A stretch of DNA of 64,000 bases from Sphaerolaimus hirsutus (GCA_964036195.1 OZ038453.1:17769206-17833205); one strand, 5' to 3'; positions 32,624 to 44,034 are shown, counted from the first letter of the stretch. Translations and numbers: made by a program. Notes: generated by a model from the letters alone, not told the origin.

Positions 32624-33247
32624 TGTCACGGCCGCATAGTTGCGGTCGTTGAATTTGCTTGGTGGGGGTTTGTATAGTTGTTTGAAGGAAGAATGGCGGC
32701 CCTAATTACACTCTTATTGGTGTGTAGGCAAGTGCCAATAAAGTTTCCAAGTCCAATTTCCAACGGGTGCTTTATATTCAAGCGAAATCCGTTCATAAAT
32801 ATAGTAGAAATTGGGGGAAAAATAGGTAGATTTATAAGAGAAAATATTGACGAGTCGAAATACAAAAACATTGACTGCCAGCCGATTCAAAATATCGGCT
32901 GGACATGCATAAGATATCAGGGGGGTACCTACATAAAAACGTCACAAAACCAATGGCGCCAAACTGTCTACTACAAGGCGCATAGTACCTAACACATACA
33001 TGAATACCTAAGCCACAGGAAACCGAACACCTAAAAGCCGCGGCGAAAACCGCCGCGACGCAACCGTTCCGCGGCACGCAAGTACATAATGCATACATGA
33101 ATACATAAGCACAGAGAAACAATAGGACGGCGCGTGGGGGGGAAATCTACTCGCTGGCGTACACTTACAAGTTGCATTTCAAAATCTACCATAAGAAAAT
33201 GAATGTAAATATATAGAAAATAAATGCCTAGGAAGCGCGGCATAACA
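32624..33247 (-). repeat. LTR (5' LTR in element orientation)
   Basis: Direct copy of 27892-28509, 624 bases, with an additional GGCGAAAACCGCC stretch near 33042. The promoter of the element should lie within it. Confidence 0.92.
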
Positions 33248-34005
33248 CTTCCACTTACAATGCAAACCATTCATATCAATAATTGTAACTTAACACTTGC
33301 AACTAGCTAACAATATGTACTGCGTGCAACTTCTGCAAAGTAATGGCAAAATTTGTCACATGTTTTTCATGTTTAGGTCTATAATTATAACATTTTTCTG
33401 GCTTTGCATGCAAGATTCTGAATTTTTGTAAAATTTCTGTAAAATTTTTGTAAAATGGTTCCATTTTATTATTTTATTAACATTTTGGAATAAAATAAAA
33501 TGAAACAAGAATAAAATAAAAATTAAATACATTTTTATACAATTTGTATACAAATGATTTTTATAAAAACAAGTACCCTGGTTTGAAAATAAACCATGTC
33601 TGTGAAATGATTTGAATTTAACGAGACCAACTTTTCTACAGGAGCTTTGTTATGATTAGTAACTGCCAAATATTTTGTACAAATGTCTGAAAAAGTCAGC
33701 GCCATGGACCAGATTCCATGATGGACAAATAAATAGATTCTCTTTGCCAAATAAAAATACTCAGGTATAAAGAATACTTCATTTACGAGTAAAAACATTG
33801 TATTTATCCAATAACTTTTTAACCAGAAAAAAAGTTTCAACAAACAATTTTGCCACTATACCATTCAAACACCATGGTCCTCGTTTCCGAGCCCTCATTT
33901 GGGTCTGGCAATGTCCAACCCCAAAATTCAGGGGTCTGTTCAACTTTGGTAGATGTTGTTGAATTCCACATGTAATACCTGTTCAATTTAAATCAGCCTT
34001 CAGTG

Positions 34006-34140
34006 TTGTAAAAATGTATTTACGTTTACCTGGAATATCCAGTATTTTGGCATCTACCCTTATGTTTACATTTTTGGAAAATACCATTACATTTCATTAC
34101 GTTTTCCTGGCCGAAATATCCAGGTACTATAGAAAATGTA
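34006..34140. repeat. TTTACGTTTACC-type hAT fragment
   Basis: AGTGTTGTAAAAATGTATTT then ACGTTTACCTGGAATATCC, resembling the inverted right end of 56463-56952. The far end is not recognised. The rest of 33589-34005 holds nothing specific. Confidence 0.5.
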
Positions 34141-34291
34141 AAAAATTCTGATAGTTCACACGTTCACATGTTCGAACCGATTATACCGCCTACGAAATAC
34201 AAAATTGCAGTGAACAAAATTCCTACATTTTTACACAAAACGAAAAACAGAAAAAGAAAAAAGGGCGTGAATATAAAAAAGAGACTGCAAG

Positions 34292-35195
34292 TAGTGATGG
34301 AAAAGCGCCAGAAAAAATGGCGCCAGGCGCCAAGGGCGCCATGGCGCCATTCGGAAAGTGGGCGCCAAGCGCCAAGGGCGCCACAGAAAAAGGGCGCCAG
34401 GCGCCAAGGGCGCCATGGCGCCATTCAGATAATGGGCGCCAGGCGCCAGGGGCGCCACGGAAAGAGGGCGCCAAGCGCCAATGGCGCCATGGCGCCATTT
34501 GGAAAATAGGGCGCCAGGCGCCAAGGGCGCCAGGATAAAAAAGTGCCTACAACACCATGTGTGTGCTAAAAATGTTTCTACAGTACCATTGTACGCGCAT
34601 TCACTTCTTAACTCGCGTTCTCCAGGATGTAATGAACAAAAACAAGGCTAGCAACAAAAATTTTTGAATAAAATCCACATGACAAATTCAAACGCAATGG
34701 AAATTGTCATTTGACAACAATCCATTCATTACAAATAGACCTTTCCAAACAATGTTTCCTAATTGCAACGATTTATATCCGTTTATTTATGATTTTGCAA
34801 GTTATACGGTCCATCATTCTTGTCTTCTGATCCGTCAGACAGATTTGATGAACTGTTGGACGAAAGATTTCCACCCACTCACACCACTCCGTCAATTTTT
34901 CTGGCGAATTTAGATCATCCACGGATGCGTTTTTCATTTTTTTTCGTTTACACAGCACTCACCGTGAAACCCGGCTGGCGCCTTTTTGGCGCCCTTCTAA
35001 AGCAGGGCGCCAGGCGCCAAGGGCGCCACGGAAAAAGGGCGCCAAGCGCCAAGGGCGCCATGGCGCCTTTCAGAATGTGGGCGCCAGGCGCCAAGGGCGC
35101 CACAGAAAAAGGGCGCCAAGCGCCAATGGCGCCATGGCGCGGCGCCCTTTGGCGCCCTCAAATGGCGCCAGCGCCATGGCGCCATTCCATCACTA
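34292..35195. mobile_element. hAT-like TAGTGATGG/GGCGCC element, TSD ACTGCAAG
   Basis: TAGTGATGGAAAAGCGCCAG to GGCGCCATTCCATCACTA; ACTGCAAG at 34284-34291 and 35196-35203. Overlapping ORFs of 90-140 codons on both strands come from the GGCGCC arrays. The core (34560-34970) has a 60-codon minus frame (VDDLNSPEKLTEWCEWVEIF) that looks less repetitive and could be captured or transposase-derived; not identified. Confidence 0.92.
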
Positions 35196-35399
35196 ACTGC
35201 AAGTTATCTGAGTTGTTCAAATACCGGTATTTTTGGGAAGCGCAAGCATAAATACACTTTCCAAATTTTGAGTATGGACACAAAACCGCATGGTATTTTT
35301 CAAAAACCTAGGAAAGTGTAAAAAAGATAAGCGAAAATTTTTATAAGAAAGTGCTCTCAGTGTTGAGCATCGGAAAATTCCCTTGCTTCCACTTTTAGA

Positions 35400-36915
35400 T
35401 GATATTAGATGGACAAAATGTTAAGAGTTGAGTTAAAGGTTAAAAGGTGAGTTAAAAGTTGAGTGAAGATTTAAGATACAAGTGGAAAATGATGGTAAAA
35501 CCAAAAATAATAATAAATGTGAAATTGGTATCAATACAGCTATTCGCCGGCATGGTGCCAATTTGGTAGCACAACATTTGAAAATAACGTATCCAAAAAA
35601 ATTATCACAAAAAAAAAGAAAAAAGTCGCGGAACGGTGTTGCAAACAATGCTCTCAAGATCCAAATTCATTTTTTTCATTTTATTTTATTTTTCATTTTC
35701 CCTCATTGTCTTTTGAATCAACTTTTAACTCACCTTTTAACCTTTTTCTCAACTCTTAACTCAACTTTTAACCAACTCTTAACTAGTGATGTTAAAGGCA
35801 CCGGGAAAAATGGCACCGCACCGCACCGGCACCTTTGCCAACGCATGAAAAGGGCACCTGGCACCCTGGGGCACCGGCCAGAAAATGGCACCGCACCGCA
35901 CCGGCACCGGTGCCTTTTGGAAAAAATGGCACCGGCACCGAAGGGCACCGGCGGGTTGCCGGTGCTAGCACCGAAAGGCACCGCACCGGGCTGGAATTTC
36001 TGAAGTAAAACTCGGGCAGTTTCTCAGTGGTTTCACCTTTGGAAGTGCATATTTCCAGGAATTTTCAACCGATTTTGATGGTTGAGCACTTAAAATGATC
36101 AGAATGATGTGGCAATCACTTTTATGAAGCAATTACAATGATTACAAATGAAAGATAAAATATTTAATTTACTACAATGTCCATAGCCACTATTGTCTAC
36201 TGATCGGAGTCGTTGCTGTACAGAGAATGAAACTATCATTGTCATAAACTGACAAACAAATTTTTAACAAAAAAGTAAGATAAATATAAAATATAAAAAT
36301 GATAAAAATTCAACAAATTTTTAGATTCGCTCATCAGATCATGTATCGGGTATAATGGATTTCACAGTAGGTATATTTATTTGATGGGAGGTTTACAAAA
36401 TAAGCAAAAACGGTTGGATAAATATATCGCTGTTTTTTGAAATATGAATAAGCACATACTATGGACAAAATTGCACAGCACATGAAGCCTTGGCCGGTGC
36501 CTTTCCCGGTGCCTTTTACTTTGCCCTGGTGCTAGCACCTTTGGCACCAGCAAAAAAATGGCACCGCACCGCACCGGCACCGGTGCTATTCTGAAAAAAA
36601 TGGCACCGGCACCGGCATGGCACCCCTGAAGATTGCAATGGCACCGCACCAGCACCGGTGCTGGTGCCCTTCGGTGCCCAGCACCGGTGCTGGTGCCCTT
36701 CGGTGCCCAGCACCGGGGCACCGGTGCCCCGGTGCCTTTACATCACTACTCTTAACCTTAGCTCAACTCTTTACATTTAACTCAACTTTTAACTCAACTC
36801 TTAAATTTTAACTTTTCTTTTACACTTTTACTTTACTCTTAACTCGCCATTTGTAATTTTAACTAAACTTTATGTTTTAACTAGTAACTTGTACACTTGC
36901 GGAACCGGCACCAGG
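35400..36915. repeat. CTTAACTCAACTTTTAAC snapback element split by 35784-36748
   Basis: GTTAAGAGTTGAGTTAAAGG words on the left and TTTAACTCAACTCTTAAA on the right, ending CACTTGCGGAACCGGCACC (36892-36911). The left terminus is not clear. It belongs with 40487-40678 and 50163-50338. Confidence 0.65.
35784..36748. mobile_element. hAT-like TAGTGATGT element with GGCACC vocabulary, TSD CTCTTAAC
   Basis: TAGTGATGTTAAAGGCACCG to CGGTGCCTTTACATCACTA; CTCTTAAC at 35776-35783 and 36749-36756. Its ends are built of GGCACCGCACCGGCACC words, while the rest of the terminus is shared with the GGCGCC elements. The core 36000-36470 is AT-rich and noncoding. Confidence 0.93.
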
Positions 36916-36928
36916 TGACGGAAGAGGA

Positions 36929-37605
36929 AGTGATGGAAAAGCGCCATGTCTGGAACCTAGCGCTAGCGCCAAAGCAAAAAGTGCCATGGTGCTTCTGGCC
37001 AGGGGTCTCGAATGGGGGGGGGTTGGGGGGGGGGGGGGTTACCCCCCCCCCAAACCGCCCAGCTATCTATCAATCCCGGGGGCCGCTCAGCTATCTATCT
37101 ATCCCGGAGGCAAAATTTTGGGCTACTACCCCCTAAACCCCCCCCCCCCAAATCGCCCAGCTATCTACCTATCTGGTGCGATTTTTCAGAAACTATACCC
37201 CAATTTTCACTCAAAATCGCTATTTTTCATACCTATATATAGATTTTCACCTCCAAAATCACTGGTTCATGCGTCTAACTGCCTATTTTCAGCTATTTTA
37301 AGTACTATATGCTCTTGTATACCCATTTTGAGCTATTTTACACCTACTTTTAGCGTTTTTACTCCCTTTTCTTCCTTCTATGCCCCGAAAAAGCCTATAT
37401 TTCGAACCACCACAACCCCCCCCCAAACCCCCCCCCAACCCCCCCCAGAAAATTTTTCAGCTATCTATCCCTCCGGAGGAGCGATTTGCTATCTATCCAA
37501 CCACTCGGAGGGTCAAAATTCAAGATACCCCTGCTTCTGGCGCTTGGTGCCATTTTTTGACACTATTGGTAATGGCATTGAAAATAGCGCCATGGTGCGT
37601 GGCAC
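36929..37605. repeat. Diverged GGCGCC element fragment interrupted by 37000-37533
   Basis: AAGTGATGGAAAAGCGCCAT at the left, with GGCGCTTGGTGCC and AGCGCCATGGTGCG after the insertion. The right terminus is lost. Confidence 0.6.
37000..37533. mobile_element. hAT-like CAGGGGTCTC element, TSD CTTCTGGC
   Basis: CAGGGGTCTCGAATGGGG to CAAGATACCCCTG; CTTCTGGC at 36992-36999 and 37534-37541. AGCTATCTATC words and G/C runs as in 822-1229. Confidence 0.92.
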
Positions 37606-37654
37606 CAAAGGCCAGGGCCAGATTTAATTCTTGTGTAATGTGCACTACATGCAT

Positions 37655-37830
37655 GTAATGCGCCCGAAATCGGGCAGCCTCCCTACAGATTGTTTACGGT
37701 TGCCCTACCCTACACGTCTGGCTCCCGACACTACAAAACGCAATTCAATTGCATGTCAGGAGTTCGCCCTCGGGTGTAGGGCAACCGTAATCAATTTGTC
37801 GGGAGGCTGCCCAATTTCGGGCACATTATC
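37655..37830. repeat. Foldback, TGCGCCCGAAATCGGGCAGC
   Basis: Left TAATGCGCCCGAAATCGGGC then AGCCTCCC; right GGGAGGCTGCCCAATTTCGG then GCACATTA. GTTTACGGTTGCCCTAC pairs with GTAGGGCAACCGTAA. Complementary arms of about 65 bases. Confidence 0.72.
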
Positions 37831-37882
37831 CACAGAAATGTTTACAACATAAAAAAAGAAAATGTCCAAAATGTCCAAAATA

Positions 37883-38456
37883 CAGGGGTGGGCATTTTCA
37901 GTTACCGCTGGAAAAACACGATAGCTTGAGCTACGGTTGAGCTATCACAGTGAAATTTAAACACAATAAGGTAGACTCCATAGGACACCTATTCTGAAGT
38001 TTGCAACCCAAACGGCCACATTTTGGGTGAGTTGTGGAACACACAGTTTTTAGTGTAATTTTGTGACTTGGCGTCACCGATAGGATAAATCAAGGGTAAC
38101 ATTTGAGGGGGGGGGGGGGTCACTGGCTTTGGCGTCGTCCCATTCTGTCGTACATTGGCCGATTTTGATGCCCTTTGAGTAAATATGTTGGGGTTTGGGG
38201 TGGGGGCTACGACCAAATTCTTTTTTTTCTCGAACAGTCCCCCAGTCCCGAGATAAAGGCGGCTAAGACACAAAATTACACAAAAAAACTATGTGTTCCA
38301 CAACCCACCCAAAATGTGGCCGTTTTGGTTGCAAACTTCAGAATAGGTGTCCTATGGAGTCTACTGTATTGTGTTAAAATATCACTATATGTGATAGCTC
38401 AACCGTAGCTCAAGCTATAGCGTTTTTCCAGCGGTAACTAAAAATGCCCACCCCTG
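37883..38456. mobile_element. Long foldback with hAT-like ends CAGGGGTGGGCATTTT
   Basis: CAGGGGTGGGCATTTTCAGT to AAAATGCCCACCCCTG. The arms stay complementary for about 220 bases (CTACGGTTGAGCTATCACAG; TGTGGAACACACAG against ATGTGTTCCACAAC). No matching octamer outside the ends. Confidence 0.75.
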
Positions 38457-38895
38457 TAGAAAAAAAAGATGAGCGGCAACGAGCGCGTCCCACCGCTGGC
38501 ACCCACTTTTCGCATGCCGTGCTAATCAAGTATAAAATGTGTGTGCAGTGCATTCTACATTGATAACAAAATACAAACAATGTATTTTTCACAATAATAA
38601 TTCACTGTGTCTCAAAGGATCGCTGACATTATGTGAACTTGGCATTTTTTCAATAGTCTAATCTTGGATTTGGATACGATTACATATTGTACGAACGAGA
38701 GTAAGACACAAGATTACTGTCCGAGTCACTAATTATGTTGGCGGAATGTGATAAAGAGACTGGATATGGTCGCTGATGGCCGCCGACACACTGGCTGCAG
38801 CGCCGGTTCCCCATCGTCAATGGCAGTATACAAACGTGATATCCATATGGCATTTTGGACATGTCCGAAGTTCACATAATGTCGGGATTCGGTCT

Positions 38896-38975
38896 CAAAC
38901 GCATTATGACATGTTGGCACTGAGCCAAAATAGATCTCTATTTTGGCTCAGTGCCAACATGTCGTAATGCGTTTG
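38896..38975. repeat. Near-perfect 80-base palindrome
   Basis: CAAACGCATTATGACATGTT then GGCACTGAGCCAAAATAGA meets its complement with one mismatch and essentially no loop. The flanks 38457-38895 and 38976-39660 show no gene. Confidence 0.85.
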
Positions 38976-39659
38976 TGATCACAATGGATTTATGGAAAAA
39001 AATATGCTCACTGACTATAAGTTCGGATTGAGTGAAATCAACTATGAACCAAACGGAATCCGTCAGTTCAGGGTGGATTTTCATTCATTTTTTTATTTTG
39101 TCAGCCAAGCGCCTGACAAAACGTGAGAATTAAATTTAATACACTACCATGCAGAATAGTTAAGACTTTTTGCGCTGCGTGATTAATGTTGCCAGAATTT
39201 TGAAATGGTCGATATGCAAAACATTTGGATACTATACACGGGTACCCTGGGGGGTTGACTACACATGCCCGGGATGACCACCCCTCAAGTTCAAATCTGC
39301 ATATATTCCTAGTGTACAAACATATGAACTCTGTTTGTTTGCGTATCTCACTTTAAAGTCTATATCCAATTCCTATGTTCATTTTTTAACAAAATTTTTA
39401 CTATGGCAAGTGCTTGCCTGCATTGCTGAACTTTGTGTGCAGCAAAAAACATTCTAAGCATGAACAGCATATGGCAATGCATAAATGGAACTGTGGCATT
39501 TATTTATTTTTGCTGCAGTTTTGCATCCATTGCCAGCAACTCAGAAATGGGGGTAGCCATACTACTGAGTGGGGCTATTTGGTGTGTAAGTTTTAGGTTC
39601 TGGCTTTGCTCTATTAGGGAGAAAAGTTGGCCCAACTGTGAATGAGTAAGGTGCAATTA

Positions 39660-40005
39660 TTTTGTATGGAATGAAGATGGAAGCTTGTAAATGCTATAAC
39701 TTTTGATTTGGAAGAGATATTGAAAAAAAATGTTGTCATATTAATTCTCTCTGTCTAAAGTATTTTATAGACTGTTCAATAACAAAATTTTATTGCTGAA
39801 AACCCCAGTAAAATCAGCATAAAATATTTAGACACCACTGATAACTTTGAAGTACCATAACTTTTGATTGGAAAGAGATATTGAACTCATTTTTGTCTTG
39901 AATGAATCCCCATTGTCTAAAGTATATGATAGCATGTTCAAAAAATAATTTTTCACATTCAAAAGCTGGGTCAAATCGACATAAGCAATTTAGACATCAC
40001 TAAAC
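39660..40005. repeat. Two diverged tandem units of about 165 bases
   Basis: ATAACTTTTGATTTGGAAGA..GTCTAAAGTATTTTATAG..TTTAGACACCACT is followed by ATAACTTTTGATTGGAAAGA..GTCTAAAGTATATGATAG..TTTAGACATCACT. Noncoding; origin unknown. The following 40006-40480 shows nothing specific. Confidence 0.7.
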
Positions 40006-40486
40006 CAGCCACAAAATTAGAATCTGCACGTTTTCCCAATCATTTTAAGTGTTGAATGATCAAAATCAGCCCAGAAATGGTTGAGTTTTTAAGCTCTAAG
40101 ACACTCATCCAGATTGCCCATTTTTTGTATATTTATTGACCATCTTTTTATAGACCCCCCTTATCTCAGGCCTGGAGAATTATTTGAGCAAACAAAAGTG
40201 TTTTGTAGTAGCCCCAGCATCAAACCCCAACATACCCAAACGGCATCAACATTGGGCAAGGGACAAGAAATTGGGAAGCAAAAAAATTGGAGTGGACCCC
40301 CAGCCTACTGTTTCTCTATGTGTGAAAAGTCTCAATTATTCTGCATGGTAGTGTATTTGCTTGTAGGGCGCCTTAGGCGCATAACTTGGCTATGCTTTGT
40401 ACACGGTTTTGTCAGGCGTGTAGGGAGATGTGTGTAGGGTGTTGTGCAAAACTTGAAAATATTTGTAGGGCGAATTAAATCTGGCC

Positions 40487-40678
40487 CCAGGGGCCAGTTC
40501 CGTAAGTGGAAAAGTTAAGAGCTTAAGAGTTGAGTAAAATGACAAATGACAAGTTATGAGTAAAGTTAACAGTTGAGTAAAATGACTAATGAGTTTACTC
40601 AACTTTTAACTTGACTCTTAACTTATCATTTATCATTTTACTCCACTCTTAAAATTTCCACTTGCGGAACCGGCACCT
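40487..40678. repeat. Snapback MITE with GGCCAGTTCCGYAAGTGG ends, CTTAACTC vocabulary
   Basis: GGGGCCAGTTCCGTAAGTGG at the left, CCACTTGCGGAACCGGCACC at the right, GTTGAGTAAAATGAC and complementary ACTCAACTTTTAAC words inside. Twin of 50163-50338. 40679-40870 is a GGCGCC fragment without ends. Confidence 0.75.
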
Positions 40679-41230
40679 TGTGCGTTTTCCATTGCCATGC
40701 ATTAGTCAAGATTTTGACACTAGCCGGGAGGGGGCGCTTGGCACCCTTTTCTGTGGCGCCTGGCGCTCACTTTCTGAAAGGCGCCCTGGCGCCCTGCCTT
40801 GGTGCCGTCTTTCCGTGGCGCCCTGCCCAAAAAGGGCGCCAGAATGGCGCCAGCAGGGTGCTGTGTAAACAAAAAATAGAAAAGCGCATCCATGGATGAT
40901 AACCAGTGTGCTGCATAGCGTGTTTGCACATTGGCCCTATGGCCGACACACACTATGTTTCACCATGACTTGGGTAAAAACTGAAATGACGACATGGCTA
41001 CATTCAGGTCACTGTATGCTATTGTGTGCTATATGTGTTTTAGTTTTCAAAATTTTAAATTTCAACTTTCATTAATTAAAATTTAAATAAAATTGAATCA
41101 TCCCACCGTGATGATTAATTTGCATTAGAAAAATTCCAGTTTTCACCGAAGTGTAGGGCGTAGGCACAATGCGGCGCCATTTTTCCTGGGGCTGAATGCC
41201 TTCCAAAAACAATTGAGGCGTCCAATTCTA

Positions 41231-41751
41231 AAGCCGGAATTAGAGCTCAGCGTCGATTCGACGTGAAATGACGACGTGAAATGACGTCATGAAATTAATT
41301 ACACGAGTGTGGATCATGCTACGGGTCTACAATTTTCTAAGGATAATATATGAATCAATACCTTAATCGTGTCCAATACTGAGTGTTATCAGCCACAACT
41401 AGAGCGAATTGAAAAATTCAATTTTTATCATTTCACGTCACAGTGTCAGGGAACAACTTGACATTTCACGTCAGACTATTGCAAGCAGCAGTCTGACGTG
41501 AAATGTCAAGTTGTTCCCTGACACTGTAACGTGAAATGATGATGACGTGAAATGATAAAAATTGAATTTTTCAATTCGCTCTAGTTGTGGCTGATAACAC
41601 TCAGTATTGGACACGATTAAGGTATTGATTTATATATTACCCTTAGAAAATTGTAGATCCGTAGCATGATCCACACTCGTGTAATTAATTTCACGACGTC
41701 ATTTCACGTCATCATTTCACGTCGAATCGATGCTGAGCTCTAATTCCCGGT
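41231..41751. mobile_element. TA-flanked palindrome with TGACGTGAAATGA words
   Basis: AAGCCGGAATTAGAGCTCAG to CTGAGCTCTAATTCCCGGT with TA outside (41229-41230, 41752-41753). Arms of about 250 bases are nearly complementary throughout. ATTTCACGTCA / TGACGTGAAAT occurs roughly nine times. Confidence 0.85.
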
Positions 41752-42887
41752 TAAAAGTCGACAAGTCCAAAATATGAAAATTTCGAGTTAGGCCCGGAAA
41801 CGTCATCTGGGGCTACTTCTGCACATTTTCCATCATTTTCCATAAATTTTTTGACCTCACATGCCCATATGGCAAAGTGCCAAATTCGACATTTTTGGGG
41901 AAAAATGCAAAAATTTTGGGCAAGAAGTCGTCAAGTCCACTTAGTTTTGGGCTAAAAAACGACAAGTCCATCCTCCGATTCTTTTTTTGATGGGAAAAAA
42001 ACGCAAGAAATGTGATAAGTCCACTATGGGCACCGATTTCTAAAAGGCGACAAGTGCATAATTTTCCCATAAGGCAGCCCATATTTTCCCATGAACAAAA
42101 CTGTTCTCGCGTTCAAGAGGGCGACAAGTCCATTTCCCTCCCAAAAACAGTTTTGCTCTAACCGAATGGAATTTTATGGACACCCCATTTTTCACATATA
42201 CGTTGAGATTAGGGGCTGAAAATTTGACACTTTATTGTCAACATATGGAACTTTATGAAAAGTTTAGGGGGTCCCGGGTACTGGCGAATTGCCAACGCTA
42301 CCCGGGGTTTGTTTTGTAGGGATGGATTCTTTATGACAGGTAGTTAGTGTTCTAGTTCGTTTTTCTAGTATTAATAAAGCCAATTAAATCTTTCCACCAT
42401 TTTTCAACTGACTTCTTTTCATTTTTAAAGAGAGCTTTTACAGCAGTATTTTCGGTGGCCAGTTGAATAATTACAAAACAATATCAGGGGTTGCAAAACA
42501 TAAGTTTCCATGCAATAATAATTTCTAAGTTGTAAGAACAGTAATAAGAATCAGAAATTTACATTTTTAACTCATTACCTGTGTGTGCAGTGCAAATACT
42601 AACAATCTAAATAAATAGGTAGAGAAAAGTAGCAGTTGGACTAAGACCACTGGGGTCCGAATCCTGAATCAGGGCATCTAAAAATACATGTATTCTCCAT
42701 AGGGTCATGATCTAATAGGTAGTGTACACTTTTGTGACCTGATGAAATTCTAGAATAGAATACCAGACTGATTAGTGTTTCCACTGCACACATGCCCCTT
42801 TATGCACAATTATCTGGGGGGGTATCTTCACAAATGGATGGAATTTTACGCAGTTAACAAATTGCGATACGGCAGAAGTGATTAAAT

Positions 42888-42975
42888 TTAGGTGGCATCA
42901 TGCAAACTGCCACTTAAAAGTGTCAAAAAATACGTTTTACAAGGCAGTTTGCTGTAGGTTGCATGATGCCCCCAC
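42888..42975. repeat. Hairpin GGCATCATGCAAACTGCC
   Basis: GGCATCATGCAAACTGCC at 42894 pairs with GGCAGTTTGCTGTAGGTTGCATGATGCC ending near 42970, apart from one 6-base bulge. 43000-43270 is GC-rich with a short CGG run and a second hairpin CACTGCCGA..TCGGCAGTG. Confidence 0.6.
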
Positions 42976-44034
42976 TCATATTTACGACGCCGAATACTTG
43001 GTTTGCCGACGCACTCCGCGTGCGCGCCGCGCCATCTCAGCAAAGATCTATAGTTTCGGGGTGGCGGCGCGTACGCGCGTAGTGTGTCAGCGGGTGAAAA
43101 TTGGGTTGCCGTCGCAGCAGCACGATGTTGTATGACTTTGCTGCGGCGGCGGCGGCTAGGGGTCGTTGTCGCGCGCACAGCGGCGACATTTCCACGTGGC
43201 ACTGCCGATTCTGAGTCGGCAGTGCCCCTGATTAATTACCCCGCGCCGCTACCGCGGCGGCACAGTCCTTAAAGTATCGACTCTATCAACTAGAGTTGAT
43301 ACTAAATCAAAAATGGTGTGGCACTGGCGCTAGCGCCATGGCGTGCCCCCCTACAAAAAGCATGAGAGAGCCAAATTGGACATGCACCACGGGCCTGGAA
43401 TTGGCTCGGAAACTTAAAATGCGATTTACTTGAAATCACATTTTGTGGACTTGTCGACTTTTAGAATTAGACGCCTCAATTGTCAGACACAACAAATAAT
43501 AAATTTTCATGACATGAAAGCCAGAAAATTTGTGTTGGCACACGTAAAAGTGTAAATGCCGCGTAACGTTTTGCTTTTTCATAGGTGCCGCGTATCAATT
43601 GTCGATTTATTTTGCACATTGAACTTAAGAGTGTGTTTTGTTTAGGGTTCAAACGGGACCAGTTTTTCGGACCGGGACCGGTACCAGAAATTTTCTAATG
43701 TCGGGACCGGGACCGGGACTGGGGGGTCGGGACCGGGACCGGGACTGGGGGGTCGGGACCGGGACCGGGTCAGGGACTGGCTTTTTTCAATTGTCGTGAC
43801 CGGGACCGGGACTGGGGGGTCGGGACTGGGACTGGGATTTGCCGAACCAGGTACCGGCACCGCGGTATTGTTTGAACCTTATTGGTATGTAATATCCAGC
43901 CAATGTTGTTCCACACACCTCCACTGTGTGAAGGACCACTCTCAATGTATGAGCCTTTTCTTATAACATTATTCAAGCAGTATTCCATTGCCATCTTCAC
44001 TTGAAGTTGTGAATATATGATGAAACGCAATGTA

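Larger units (their letters stand above)
27892..33247 (-). mobile_element. LTR retrotransposon with gag/protease-like coding but no RT or integrase; minus orientation
   Basis: LTRs at 27892-28509 and 32624-33247 begin TGTCACGGCC and end CATAACA (TG..CA); CTTC flanks both sides (27888-27891, 33248-33251). Read on the minus strand, the 5' LTR is 32624-33247. A primer-binding site starting TGGTGATCGTACTGG follows it directly (32609-32623), and a purine tract GGGAGGGGC precedes the 3' LTR (28510-28518). The interior is only about 2.1 kb once the 29078-31033 hAT is removed, too short for a full pol. The LTRs differ at roughly 15 bases plus small indels by eye. It interrupts the hAT at 22871-33580. 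Confidence 0.88.
22871..33580. mobile_element. hAT-like CAGGGTTGG element expanded to 10.7 kb by nested insertions, TSD GTTTGAAA
   Basis: The left end is CAGGGTTGACAAAATCTCTG and the right end reads ACAAGTACCCTG; GTTTGAAA occurs at 22863-22870 and exactly again at 33581-33588. Removing three insertions (23106-27083, 27190-27629, 27892-33247) leaves about 0.92 kb that follows the 48389-49400 relative in order, including TGTCATGCAAAGTGTCAATT and GCATGCAAGATTCTGA. The host element is the oldest layer. Confidence 0.93.
41210..43482. mobile_element. Element with CAATTGAGGCGTC inverted ends and CGACAAGTCCA subterminal words
   Basis: CAATTGAGGCGTCCAATTCT at the left and AGAATTAGACGCCTCAATTG at the right. 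AAAAGTCGACAAGTCCAAAA (41754) is mirrored by TTTTGTGGACTTGTCGACTT (43441). CGACAAGTCCA variants recur between 41750 and 42130. No TSD found, and no coding region recognised in 42130-42880. 41231-41751 is a later insertion. Confidence 0.65.

Noticed and set aside
34168-35251. Long overlapping ORFs (up to 143 codons) on both strands, rich in Ala/Pro/Arg/Trp
   Set aside because: They translate GGCGCC arrays of a hAT element; similar ORFs occur wherever the arrays do, on either strand.
36986-37627. 213-codon proline-rich ORF
   Set aside because: It lies in the CAGGGGTCTC hAT element with C runs, and the frame depends on homopolymer length.
40114-40437. 107-codon ORF
   Set aside because: No recognised domain, no splice context, ordinary composition; length is within chance for AT-rich DNA of this size.
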